Positions 1 to 5,179 of a stretch of DNA of 5,179 bases are shown piece by piece (position 1 is the first letter of the stretch; each line of letters begins with the position of its first letter). Position numbers and translations under genes: made by a program. The notes below the pieces were generated by a model that was given only the letters and a program-made list of their open reading frames with translations, searched no databases and was not told where the DNA came from. Source of the DNA: Desulfobacterales bacterium (GTDB lineage Bacteria; Desulfobacterota; Desulfobacteria; Desulfobacterales; Desulfobacteraceae); contig JAKSBO010000700.1 of the NCBI GenBank assembly GCA_022361095.1, positions 1-5,179 of the forward strand. Reading direction: 5' to 3'.

Positions 1-573
1 AAGGGCCGAAAAAAACGGACCGGCCACAGCCATGGCATAAATTTTGACCAGACGCATTTTAAGGCTGAACCGGTAGATCCTGGCCATCTCCAGAAGATGC
101 CGGTCCACCCGCCCCAGGGCATCGGCCAGGTTGACAAAAATAATAGGTGCCCCCATGCTGGCGGCAATGGAGATGACCATCACATCCCCCATACCGAACC
201 AGAGCATAAACACAATGACAATCACCACCCCCGGTACAGTGGTGAGAATCCAGCGCACCGGCTCCACCAGGGCCCGGACCTGGGGCACCAGACCTGCCAC
301 AAGCCCAAGGACGCCCCCGGCCAGGATACCGGCCCCCAGGGCCAGGCCCATGCGCCGAAGGCTCACCAACAAATGTCCGGCCCAGAACCCGGTGTCGGAC
401 AAAAGCCTTGCCGCCGCAGCCAGGGTCTCACCCGGGGCGGGAACCACCAGGCCGGAAAAGGCGCAGGAGGCCTGGTACCAGGCCAAGAACAGCCCTAAAA
501 CGCCCAAACCTGCGAATATGTGTGTCCCCCGCAATTGCAACGCCCGGAACCGAAAAAATAAAAAATCGTTCAT
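1..573 (-). CDS. ABC importer inner-membrane permease, NitT/TauT (SsuC/TauC) type, partial at 3' end
   Basis: The reading frame is open from an ATG at 573 to the left edge: 191 codons with no stop, so the C-terminus is missing. The translation is that of a polytopic inner-membrane protein. Hydrophobic segments lie at about residues 18-34, 73-95, 107-127 and 130-150. They are followed by a cytoplasmic EAA-type loop starting EMARIYRFSLKMRL (162-175), the site where importer permeases dock on their ATPase. Order and spacing fit the BPD_transp_1 family of SsuC/TauC-like permeases, usually about 250-280 residues. The position normally held by the loop glycine is Arg168, which is unusual. The start overlaps the stop of the binding-protein gene as ATGA, with a modest AGGG ribosome-binding site upstream, so coupled translation is likely. 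By family knowledge it forms the channel for the ligand delivered by the adjacent binding protein. The substrate is unknown. Confidence 0.88.
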   Translation of the reverse strand, partial: MNDFLFFRFRALQLRGTHIFAGLGVLGLFLAWYQASCAFSGLVVPAPGETLAAAARLLSDTGFWAGHLLVSLRRMGLALGAGILAGGVLGLVAGLVPQVRALVEPVRWILTTVPGVVIVIVFMLWFGMGDVMVISIAASMGAPIIFVNLADALGRVDRHLLEMARIYRFSLKMRLVKIYAMAVAGPFFSAL

Positions 574-1508
574 GGATACACCCTGAACAGTTCGGGCCCG
601 GGCAGGGCATTGCCCACGGCCCCCGGATCCAGATCATATATTTTTTCCAGGAACAACCGGGCCGCATCAAACGCCTTAGGGCTTGTGAGCATCGGGGTAC
701 CGGCCAGGGGTATGCCGGAACCTGCCAATGCAGGGGCTGCCTTCTTTGCAATGGCCCGGGTTTCTCTGGGGTGAGTTTTTATCCAATCCAGGGCAAGTCC
801 GTACCCCTTGATGATAGCTGCAACCTGTTCCGGCTTATCCACGGCACCACCGAACACGGCAAAGGCGGATACGCACAAAGGACGGCCATTAAAGCGGTTT
901 TCCCAAAGGGTTCCCAAATCCAGATGTTTAGTAAGTTCCGGTCCGGGCATCTTTTGGGAACGGGCCGCGGCCAGGGATGCGGCAGGTTCGGCCAGCAAGG
1001 CGTGGTCAGCCCGGCCCATGAGCAACAGGTTCACAGCCTCAAGAGCCCCGCCGGTGTGACGGGTTTCAAGGTGCGGCAACCTTTTGGCCATAACAATGTT
1101 AAACACAATTTCAGGCATCTCCCCGGGGCCAAAGGGAAATAGTAATGTCCCCCGTACCGGCCCCTGGGAAACGGGCCGGGCACTGACAATCCATAACGGC
1201 GAAGAGAAGACCCCGGCCACGGTTGCCTTGATCCCTTTATTAAAAAAAATGGCCGCTGCGGACGTGGTCACCACCGACCCCTGGGTTTTGCCTGCCGCGA
1301 TCATGGCCCTTGCCTGGTCCGGGGACTGCCAGGTTATAAATTCTACGGATTCCCCGGAAAGACCCTGGTCCGCCATTACGGCAAAGACAAGGCTTTCGGC
1401 CACGGGCGGCCCTGAGATAACAAAGGGCTTGGGTTTAATAACGGCTGCACCAAGGGCCGGCGGCAACCATAGCAGCAGTCCGGCTATAAACGCGACGATT
1501 TGTTTCAT
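570..1508 (-). CDS. ABC importer periplasmic substrate-binding protein (NitT/TauT-like)
   Basis: This encodes a 312-residue exported protein. Residues 1-22 form a signal peptide: Lys2, a hydrophobic core, then PPALGAA. There is no lipobox cysteine, so a soluble periplasmic protein is expected. The body resembles two-lobed NMT1/SsuA-like binding proteins: GPPVAESLVFAVMADQGL near the N-terminus, WQSPDQARAMIAAGK, then a VVTTSAAAIFFNKG element, and later GRADHALLAEPAAS. The classical kGfFkeeGL signature near the N-terminus is only weakly kept (ADQGLSGESVEF), so it is a divergent member. An in-frame start ten codons upstream exists, but the ATG at 1508 is preferred: it begins the signal peptide, follows an AGGAA site by 6 nt, and overlaps the methyltransferase stop as ATGA. 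The adjoining permease is its likely partner. The ligand cannot be deduced; sulfonates, aromatic compounds, pyrimidines and metal complexes are all known ligand types in the superfamily. Confidence 0.87.
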   Translation of the reverse strand: MKQIVAFIAGLLLWLPPALGAAVIKPKPFVISGPPVAESLVFAVMADQGLSGESVEFITWQSPDQARAMIAAGKTQGSVVTTSAAAIFFNKGIKATVAGVFSSPLWIVSARPVSQGPVRGTLLFPFGPGEMPEIVFNIVMAKRLPHLETRHTGGALEAVNLLLMGRADHALLAEPAASLAAARSQKMPGPELTKHLDLGTLWENRFNGRPLCVSAFAVFGGAVDKPEQVAAIIKGYGLALDWIKTHPRETRAIAKKAAPALAGSGIPLAGTPMLTSPKAFDAARLFLEKIYDLDPGAVGNALPGPELFRVYP

Positions 1509-2530
1509 ACCTTTTTCCTGGCCGTGACCAGCTCCCATTCATCCACACCCAGGTTAACGGTTCGGCTCTCCACCCGGGCAAAGCCGGCCTCTTTCAGATA
1601 TCCTGCAATTTTCCCTTGTTCAAAGGAGACATCCTGCCCTTCCAAAGCCAGGGAAAGTCTTGACAGGACAATGCCAGCCGGCCGGGTGCGTTCAAAGGTC
1701 AGCCCTTCGTGCAGGCAGATCACCACACCGTTGTTGGAGAGCGCATGTCTAAGGCGCGTGTAGAAATTTTGGGGCTCCCTTACATAATAAAGGTTATGGC
1801 TGGCCCAGACAATATCGTATCCGCTGCCGAAATCCGTTTCATTGTAGTCCCCCGGGATAAAGGAGATCCGCTGGGCCAGTCCCTCTTTTTCAATCTCTTT
1901 TTCAGCCAGGCGAACAATGGCGGCCTGGTCCAGGAGCACGCCTTTAAGGGTCGGATGCCGGCGGACCATTTCAGCACCCATAAGCCCCGGGCCGCCGCCA
2001 AGGTCCAAAAGCGTTTGTGCGTCTTTGAACTCCGGCAGGGCCTGGACCAAATCGGCAGCCCGGCGTGCCATGCCGGCCCGCTGGTAGGCCGCCAGATGTG
2101 ACACGGCGTTTTCCCATTTCACCTCGGAGGCCAGGACCTCATTTTTTTTAATGTCCGGCGGGCCGTTTTTGACGATATCGGTGATCCGGTCCAGATTTTT
2201 ATGCTGCATCCCCTTCATCCGGGAAATAAAGGTGTTCATATATAAAGGACTTTTGGAATGGAGGTAGCGCAGGGCAAAGCGGGTGTCCCGGTATATCCCG
2301 CTTTGCTTTTCCAGAAACCCCAGGGCGGTCATGCTGTCCAAAAAAGCCCCTAGCGCTTGTGTGTCCGTACGGATATCCAAAGCCCGGGCAACGGCCTGAA
2401 CCGTCATGCCTTGTTCCAGGATATCGGCTATTTTCAGGTTCAAAGCGGCTTCCAGAACTGCCATTTTAACCGGCCCCACCAGGATATCAAACAAGGGGTC
2501 CATGGGAGCATCATTATCATTTGGTTTCAT
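1505..2530 (-). CDS. SAM-dependent methyltransferase, O-methyltransferase (acetylserotonin OMT/BchU/CrtF-like) family
   Basis: This is a 341-residue cytoplasmic enzyme with the two-part build of the Methyltransf_2 family. Residues about 13-90 form a helical winged-helix-like dimerisation region (LFDILVGPVKMAVLEAALNL, then LGFLEK at a wing). Residues about 170-341 form a Rossmann methyltransferase fold. Visible SAM-site motifs are LLDLGGGPGLMGAEM (174-188), an acidic residue after strand 2 (Asp201 in LLDQ), GDY (227-229), and the strand-4 block YDIVWASHNLYYV (238-250). His245 may align with the catalytic His of plant-type enzymes, but the usual following HDW is not conserved, as in BchU/CrtF-like bacterial members. 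The ATG at 2530 is chosen over a TTG six codons upstream because GGAGGTGG sits just before it. The gene lies 2 nt after the receptor gene and overlaps the binding-protein gene by 4 nt. The acceptor is unknown; a hydroxylated small molecule related to the imported ligand is an inference. Confidence 0.88.
   Translation of the reverse strand: MKPNDNDAPMDPLFDILVGPVKMAVLEAALNLKIADILEQGMTVQAVARALDIRTDTQALGAFLDSMTALGFLEKQSGIYRDTRFALRYLHSKSPLYMNTFISRMKGMQHKNLDRITDIVKNGPPDIKKNEVLASEVKWENAVSHLAAYQRAGMARRAADLVQALPEFKDAQTLLDLGGGPGLMGAEMVRRHPTLKGVLLDQAAIVRLAEKEIEKEGLAQRISFIPGDYNETDFGSGYDIVWASHNLYYVREPQNFYTRLRHALSNNGVVICLHEGLTFERTRPAGIVLSRLSLALEGQDVSFEQGKIAGYLKEAGFARVESRTVNLGVDEWELVTARKKV
1515..1519 (-). 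promoter_or_regulatory. Ribosome-binding site of the substrate-binding protein gene
   Basis: The minus strand reads AGGAA, 6 nt before the ATG at 1508 and inside the 3' end of the methyltransferase gene. Together with the ATGA overlap it supports the internal ATG rather than the longer frame opening at 1538. Confidence 0.6.
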
Positions 2531-2532
2531 CA

Positions 2533-4620
2533 CTACCACCTCCGGCAAAGTGTAATACCCATGGTTCTGGGCGCACCGTCTTCCACCAGGGTATACCCTG
2601 CGGATGACACCATCTTCTGGGCGTATTCCTGGTCAAACAGGTTCTTGCACCAGAGGGCAATATCCCATTGTTTCCATCGGTAACCGGCCTTGAAATTAAC
2701 CAGGACATACCCGTCGTCTTCCAGCGTATTGGCGGCATCAAAGTATTGCCGTCCGGCCCAGAACACATTGGCCGTGCCGTACCAGCCGCTTTCATGGGTA
2801 TAGGAGAATCCGGCATTGGCGGTCAGGTCCGGTGCCCAGGGAAGCGTACAGCCGCTGTAATCCTTGGCCGTGCCGTTCAGGGTCCCGGTCCAGTCATCAA
2901 TTTCGGCCTGGGTGTATCCCAGGGCGGCAAAGAGTTCCAGATTCCGGACAGGCAATGCCCGCAGTTCCAGTTCCACCCCCTGGGTGTGGGCATCGGCTGC
3001 ATTGGTTATTTTCCAGGACCCGACACTGCCGCCAGCCACCTCTTCCCTGATCTGTTTGTCTGTAATGTCTGTGTAGAATATTGAAAAATCGGCTCTCAGG
3101 CGGTTATCAAAAAATGAAGTTTTGAGCCCGGCTTCATAATTTCTGGTGTATTCGGGGTCATAGGCAAAATTGTCTTGGCTTTTGGCGGAGTAGAGATCAT
3201 AACCGCCGGCCATCCAGCCCGTTGAAAAAGTCAGGTACCCCATGGTATCCCGGGAAAATTTCCAGGATAAAGAGGCCATGGGCAGCAATTGGGTATCTGT
3301 GATGTCCTGGTCATACACTGTTGTGCCCGAAGCGCTGGTATATATTTGGGAGCCGGATGCGGATGCATGGTCCAGGCGCAGGCCTGCGGTGGCGGTCAGC
3401 TTTTGGGTCAAGGCCTTTGAGGCCCGGCCGAACAGGGCCATACGATTCGTATCCGCTTCGGTGACCCGGGTGTTGGCCAAAGATGGGTTGACATGTTCAA
3501 GTGCCCAATCATTGTCCAGATCCTCTACGGATGCATAGGCACCCAAAAGCCAGGAGGAAAAAAATCGACCCGAAGACGAAGACAAACGCAACTCCTGGGT
3601 CCAGGATTCCCTGTCGATATCAATGGAAGAGACGCTCAGGGGCATGGCGCTCCTGTCCGAATCCATGGTACGCTGCCGGTTAAAGTCCTGATGGGAGGTC
3701 ACTGAAACTAAATCCATACCATGGCATGCGTACTTGACAACCAAAGATTGGCCAAGGCTATCCTGGTCTGCCCAAGAGGCCCGGTTATTGAGCACTTTAT
3801 ATGTTTGGGTGGCAGACGGTCCGTCCAGGTACCTGAGATCGTCAAGCCCCGTTTCCCGGTCTGTGCCGTCCAGGGCCAGTGTAATGTCCAAGTCTTCACT
3901 GGGCGTATATCTTAAACTGGCCCGTCCCGTAAAACTGTCATTGTCAGAGGCCGTATCAGAATCAAGGTTGGTGTTTTCCATATAACCGTCTGACACAGTT
4001 TTTAATGCGGAAACCGTATAAAACAACCTCTCTTTTTTAATGGCCCCACCCACCATGGCCCCGGCGGTAAAGGTATCGTAGGACCCTGCCTCCAGCAGCA
4101 CACGGGCCCGGGACTCATTGCCCTGGGGTGCAGAGACCATATTGATCACGCCTGAGGAACTGTTTTGCCCGTAGAGGGTGGACTGGGGCCCCTTGAGCAC
4201 CTCGATACGTTCAATGTCAAAGAGAAACCGGGACTGCATATAGCTTAAGGGGTAGGCCACATCATCAATATAAAACCCCATGGGCGAATACAAAGAGGTG
4301 TCAATGGTGGAGATCCCCCGGCTGACAAAGGCATCTCCGGATGTGGCTGTTTTAAAAAACAGATTGGGCACAAATCTTGTCATCTCTTCGGTGGTCCTGA
4401 TGTTCTGCTCATCTATAATCTGGGCATCCACCACGGATATGCTGCCGGGTGTATCTTTGGCCAGGGTTTCCTGTTTTGGTGCCGTTACCACGATATTACC
4501 TAAGTCGGCTTTGGCCGTGGCCTGCTTTCCCCAAACCACTTTTACCGGCATCACCAGGCAGGCTGCGGCCGTTACAGCCGCAGCCAGGCCGGACAGCTTA
4601 TATTTTCCGGATATCCGCAT
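2533..4620 (-). CDS. TonB-dependent outer-membrane receptor (FyuA-like, COG1629 type)
   Basis: This 695-residue receptor is energised by TonB-ExbB-ExbD and imports large or scarce ligands across the outer membrane. Residues 1-31 look like a signal peptide (basic start, AAAVTAAACLVMPV core). A TonB-box-like stretch, GNIVVTAPK, lies at 41-49. The plug follows (about 50-165) with PGSISVVDAQII, VSRGIS (99-104), FYIDD (116-120) and the hallmark IEVLKGPQSTLYGQNSSSG (139-157) ending VINMV. The rest is a 22-strand-type barrel with NYEAGLK (494-500), GVELELRALP (548-557) and NLFDQEYA (660-667), ending in an aromatic Trp. Length and order match FyuA-type siderophore receptors (about 670-700 residues) by eye. 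No extra N-terminal signalling domain is present. The ATG at 4620 is preferred over an upstream in-frame extension of 103 codons because it has an excellent AAGGAGGAA site and begins the signal peptide, while the extension does not look like protein. It is first in the operon. Ligand unknown. Confidence 0.94.
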   Translation of the reverse strand: MRISGKYKLSGLAAAVTAAACLVMPVKVVWGKQATAKADLGNIVVTAPKQETLAKDTPGSISVVDAQIIDEQNIRTTEEMTRFVPNLFFKTATSGDAFVSRGISTIDTSLYSPMGFYIDDVAYPLSYMQSRFLFDIERIEVLKGPQSTLYGQNSSSGVINMVSAPQGNESRARVLLEAGSYDTFTAGAMVGGAIKKERLFYTVSALKTVSDGYMENTNLDSDTASDNDSFTGRASLRYTPSEDLDITLALDGTDRETGLDDLRYLDGPSATQTYKVLNNRASWADQDSLGQSLVVKYACHGMDLVSVTSHQDFNRQRTMDSDRSAMPLSVSSIDIDRESWTQELRLSSSSGRFFSSWLLGAYASVEDLDNDWALEHVNPSLANTRVTEADTNRMALFGRASKALTQKLTATAGLRLDHASASGSQIYTSASGTTVYDQDITDTQLLPMASLSWKFSRDTMGYLTFSTGWMAGGYDLYSAKSQDNFAYDPEYTRNYEAGLKTSFFDNRLRADFSIFYTDITDKQIREEVAGGSVGSWKITNAADAHTQGVELELRALPVRNLELFAALGYTQAEIDDWTGTLNGTAKDYSGCTLPWAPDLTANAGFSYTHESGWYGTANVFWAGRQYFDAANTLEDDGYVLVNFKAGYRWKQWDIALWCKNLFDQEYAQKMVSSAGYTLVEDGAPRTMGITLCRRW
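2536..2543 (-). promoter_or_regulatory. Ribosome-binding site of the methyltransferase gene, inside the receptor 3' end
   Basis: The minus strand reads GGAGGTGG, spaced 5 nt from the ATG at 2530. It is made of the last receptor codons (Arg-Arg-Trp) just before its TAG stop. It decides the methyltransferase start and implies that ribosomes finishing the receptor could reload onto the next gene. Confidence 0.75.
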
Positions 4621-4623
4621 CTG

Positions 4624-4632
4624 TTCCTCCTT
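4624..4632 (-). promoter_or_regulatory. Ribosome-binding site of the TonB-dependent receptor gene
   Basis: The minus strand reads AAGGAGGAA, ending 3 nt before the ATG at 4620. It is close to a full anti-16S complement and rules against the longer in-frame opening that reaches 4929. Confidence 0.85.
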
Positions 4633-4799
4633 AATATTTTTTCGTTTCAGGGGATATTCAGTCACGTCTTTTAAATGAAAACAGACCTGGGAAGATATAA
4701 TTTGCCGAACAGGGTTGGACATATTAAGAACGCACAGACACCGGAACGGACGTTGGGTATCCGAAAAAAGATTTACCAATATAAAATACACCATTGTAA

Positions 4800-4943
4800 T
4801 CATATGTTGACCGGCATGATATGGAGTACTACCTGGGCATGGACCGTCTCTTCTTGCTGTACCGGAAGGTATTGAACGATGGGTACCAGGCAACAACTTT
4901 GGCTGCAGATTTAAATATCCAAATATCATATATCTTCTCTTGA
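4800..4943 (+). pseudogene. Possible gene relic or tiny unrecognised gene
   Basis: On the plus strand this frame follows a TAA (4797-4799), stays open for 47 codons and stops at TGA 4941-4943. The translation looks protein-like: DRHDMEYYLGMDRLFLLYRK, then VLNDGYQATTLAADLNI. Across the 27 codons from 4809 to 4889, G or C occupies 22 third positions but only 5 second positions. That is the pattern of real genes in this window and unlike the AT-rich flanks. In-frame ATGs at 4821 and 4839 lack a good ribosome-binding site, and no protein-like sequence continues upstream in another frame. A decayed fragment of a larger gene is the simplest reading. A functional 40-residue peptide is the alternative. 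The family is not recognised. Confidence 0.33.
4913..4934 (-). repeat. Three GATATTT-like heptamers in direct orientation
   Basis: The minus strand carries GATATAT (4934-4928), GATATTT (4927-4921) and GATATTT (4919-4913), at 7- and 8-bp steps. The array lies just upstream of the candidate -35 element of the plus-strand gene. It could be a regulator-binding array or an AT-rich upstream activating stretch, or simple AT-rich drift. The repeats are short, so significance is uncertain. Confidence 0.4.
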
Positions 4944-4967
4944 CTTTATTTGTTTTTTGAATTTAGC
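4940..4967 (+). promoter_or_regulatory. Weak candidate sigma-70 promoter for the plus-strand binding-protein gene
   Basis: TTGACT (4940-4945) matches five of six -35 bases. With a 16-bp spacer the -10 position holds TTTAGC (4962-4967), a poor match of three of six. If used, the -10 would overlap the left arm of the neighbouring inverted repeat, as in many repressor- or activator-controlled promoters. The weak -10 makes this tentative. Confidence 0.25.
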
Positions 4968-4990
4968 TGGGGCATTATCATCTAAATTCA
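4958..4990. promoter_or_regulatory. Perfect 9-bp inverted repeat before the plus-strand gene (candidate operator or leader hairpin)
   Basis: TGAATTTAG (4958-4966) and CTAAATTCA (4982-4990) are exact reverse complements separated by 15 nt. The right arm ends 16 nt before the ATG at 5007 and just before its ribosome-binding site. As DNA it could bind a dimeric regulator with half-sites about 24 bp apart. As RNA it would give an AT-rich 9-bp stem with a 15-nt loop beside the ribosome-binding site. No U-tract follows on either strand, so it does not look like a terminator. The loop contains a lone TGATAAT (minus strand) resembling half a Fur box, too little to call Fur. Confidence 0.5.
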
Positions 4991-4994
4991 CAAT

Positions 4995-5000
4995 AGAGGA
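4995..5000 (+). promoter_or_regulatory. Ribosome-binding site of the plus-strand binding-protein gene
   Basis: AGAGGA lies 6 nt before the ATG at 5007, a normal spacing. It supports that start, which also begins a clear signal peptide. Confidence 0.7.
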
Positions 5001-5006
5001 AGATTC

Positions 5007-5179
5007 ATGAAAGCATTTATTTTCGTATTTCTTTTTGTCGTAGTTTCATTTTCTTTTCAACCTGCTGTCGCGGCTCCCCCTCCCCCTTTAACCATTGCAA
5101 CAGGTACGGGGGCTCTTTGCGGATCGGTGGTTATTTCCCAGGAAAAAGGATTTTTCAGGGAGCAGGGGTTAAATACAAT
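5007..5179 (+). CDS. Second ABC importer substrate-binding protein (NMT1/TauA type), partial at 3' end
   Basis: The first 57 codons are visible before the right edge. Residues 1-22 form a signal peptide: Lys2, a strongly hydrophobic FIFVFLFVVVSF core, then AVA with likely cleavage before Ala23. No lipobox is seen. A proline run (PPPP, 24-27) leads into LTIATGTGALCGSVV and SQEKGFFREQGLN. This last motif is typical of the first lobe of NMT1/TauA/SsuA-like binding proteins, where one strand and helix precede the kGfFkeeGL turn. Cys38 lies where the ligand-contacting N-terminal loop usually sits. A good ribosome-binding site precedes the ATG. The gene is divergent from the receptor operon and probably begins its own transporter unit. 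It is much more canonical at its N-terminus than the binding protein at 570-1508, so the two are not close duplicates. Ligand unknown. Confidence 0.8.
   Translation, partial: MKAFIFVFLFVVVSFSFQPAVAAPPPPLTIATGTGALCGSVVISQEKGFFREQGLNT

Larger units (their letters stand above)
4621..5006. other. Divergent intergenic control region
   Basis: This 386-bp AT-rich gap separates the minus-strand receptor operon from the plus-strand binding-protein gene, so both promoters should lie here. It was read on both strands for known riboswitch cores (cobalamin, TPP, SAM, FMN, glycine types) and for an intrinsic terminator; none was recognised. It does contain a perfect inverted repeat (4958-4990), GATATTT-like repeats (4913-4934) and a stretch with coding-like base periodicity (about 4800-4943). 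No convincing sigma-70 promoter for the receptor operon was found by eye, so its leader length is unknown. Confidence 0.7.

Noticed and set aside
408..1142. Long plus-strand open frame opposite the binding-protein and permease genes
   Set aside because: It is antisense to two well-supported genes, rich in Gly, Arg and Pro as expected from shadow translation, and shows no domain.
2141..2150. Run of eight A residues on the coding strand of the methyltransferase gene (AAAAAAAAT), considered as a programmed frameshift site
   Set aside because: The normal frame continues through it into a complete enzyme, and no stimulatory structure or useful alternative frame was seen.
4862..4873. Small hairpin TACC-GGAA-GGTA with a GNRA-like loop
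   Set aside because: A 4-bp stem is expected by chance, it has no U-tract, and it lies inside the coding-like island.
4675..4875. Plus-strand 66-codon open frame in the intergenic region
   Set aside because: Its translation is not protein-like and its frame differs from the one with coding periodicity.
4621..4929. In-frame N-terminal extension of the receptor by 103 codons
   Set aside because: The ATG at 4620 has a near-perfect ribosome-binding site and begins a signal peptide; the extension has no protein-like character and would bury the signal peptide.
4971..4980. Fur box suggested by TGATAAT on the minus strand
   Set aside because: Only one half-site is present; the second half does not match the 7-1-7 dyad.

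Overview
The window looks like chromosomal DNA from a diderm (Gram-negative) bacterium, because it encodes a TonB-dependent outer-membrane receptor together with periplasmic binding proteins. The codons favour G or C at third positions, and the intergenic DNA is clearly AT-richer. The gene set (receptor plus NitT/TauT-type ABC importer parts plus an O-methyltransferase-like enzyme) would suit an anaerobic deltaproteobacterial lineage such as Desulfobacterota. That placement is a guess; nothing in the window fixes the taxonomy.

Layout: almost all of it (4620 down to 1) is one tightly packed operon on the minus strand. In transcription order it encodes a TonB-dependent receptor (2533-4620), a SAM-dependent methyltransferase with an N-terminal winged-helix dimerisation region (1505-2530), an ABC-importer substrate-binding protein (570-1508), and an ABC-importer permease that runs off the left edge (573 to below 1). 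The receptor and methyltransferase are 2 nt apart. The next two junctions are ATGA stop/start overlaps, so translational coupling is likely. The ATPase is not in the window and would be expected beyond position 1.

A 386-bp AT-rich divergent intergenic region (4621-5006) separates the operon from a plus-strand gene starting at 5007. That gene encodes a second binding protein of the NMT1/TauA type and is cut by the right edge. The intergenic region holds a perfect 9-bp inverted repeat just before the plus-strand gene, a short array of GATATTT-like heptamers, and a stretch of about 80-140 bp with the base periodicity of coding DNA that looks like a gene relic or a tiny unrecognised gene.

Working model (inference): the receptor brings a scarce ligand into the periplasm, a binding protein passes it to the inner-membrane permease, and the methyltransferase modifies the ligand or a related small molecule in the cytoplasm. 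A second binding protein is divergently expressed from the same control region. The combination of receptor, O-methyltransferase-like enzyme and NitT/TauT-type importer in one coupled operon is the most interesting thing here. Its substrate cannot be read from the sequence.
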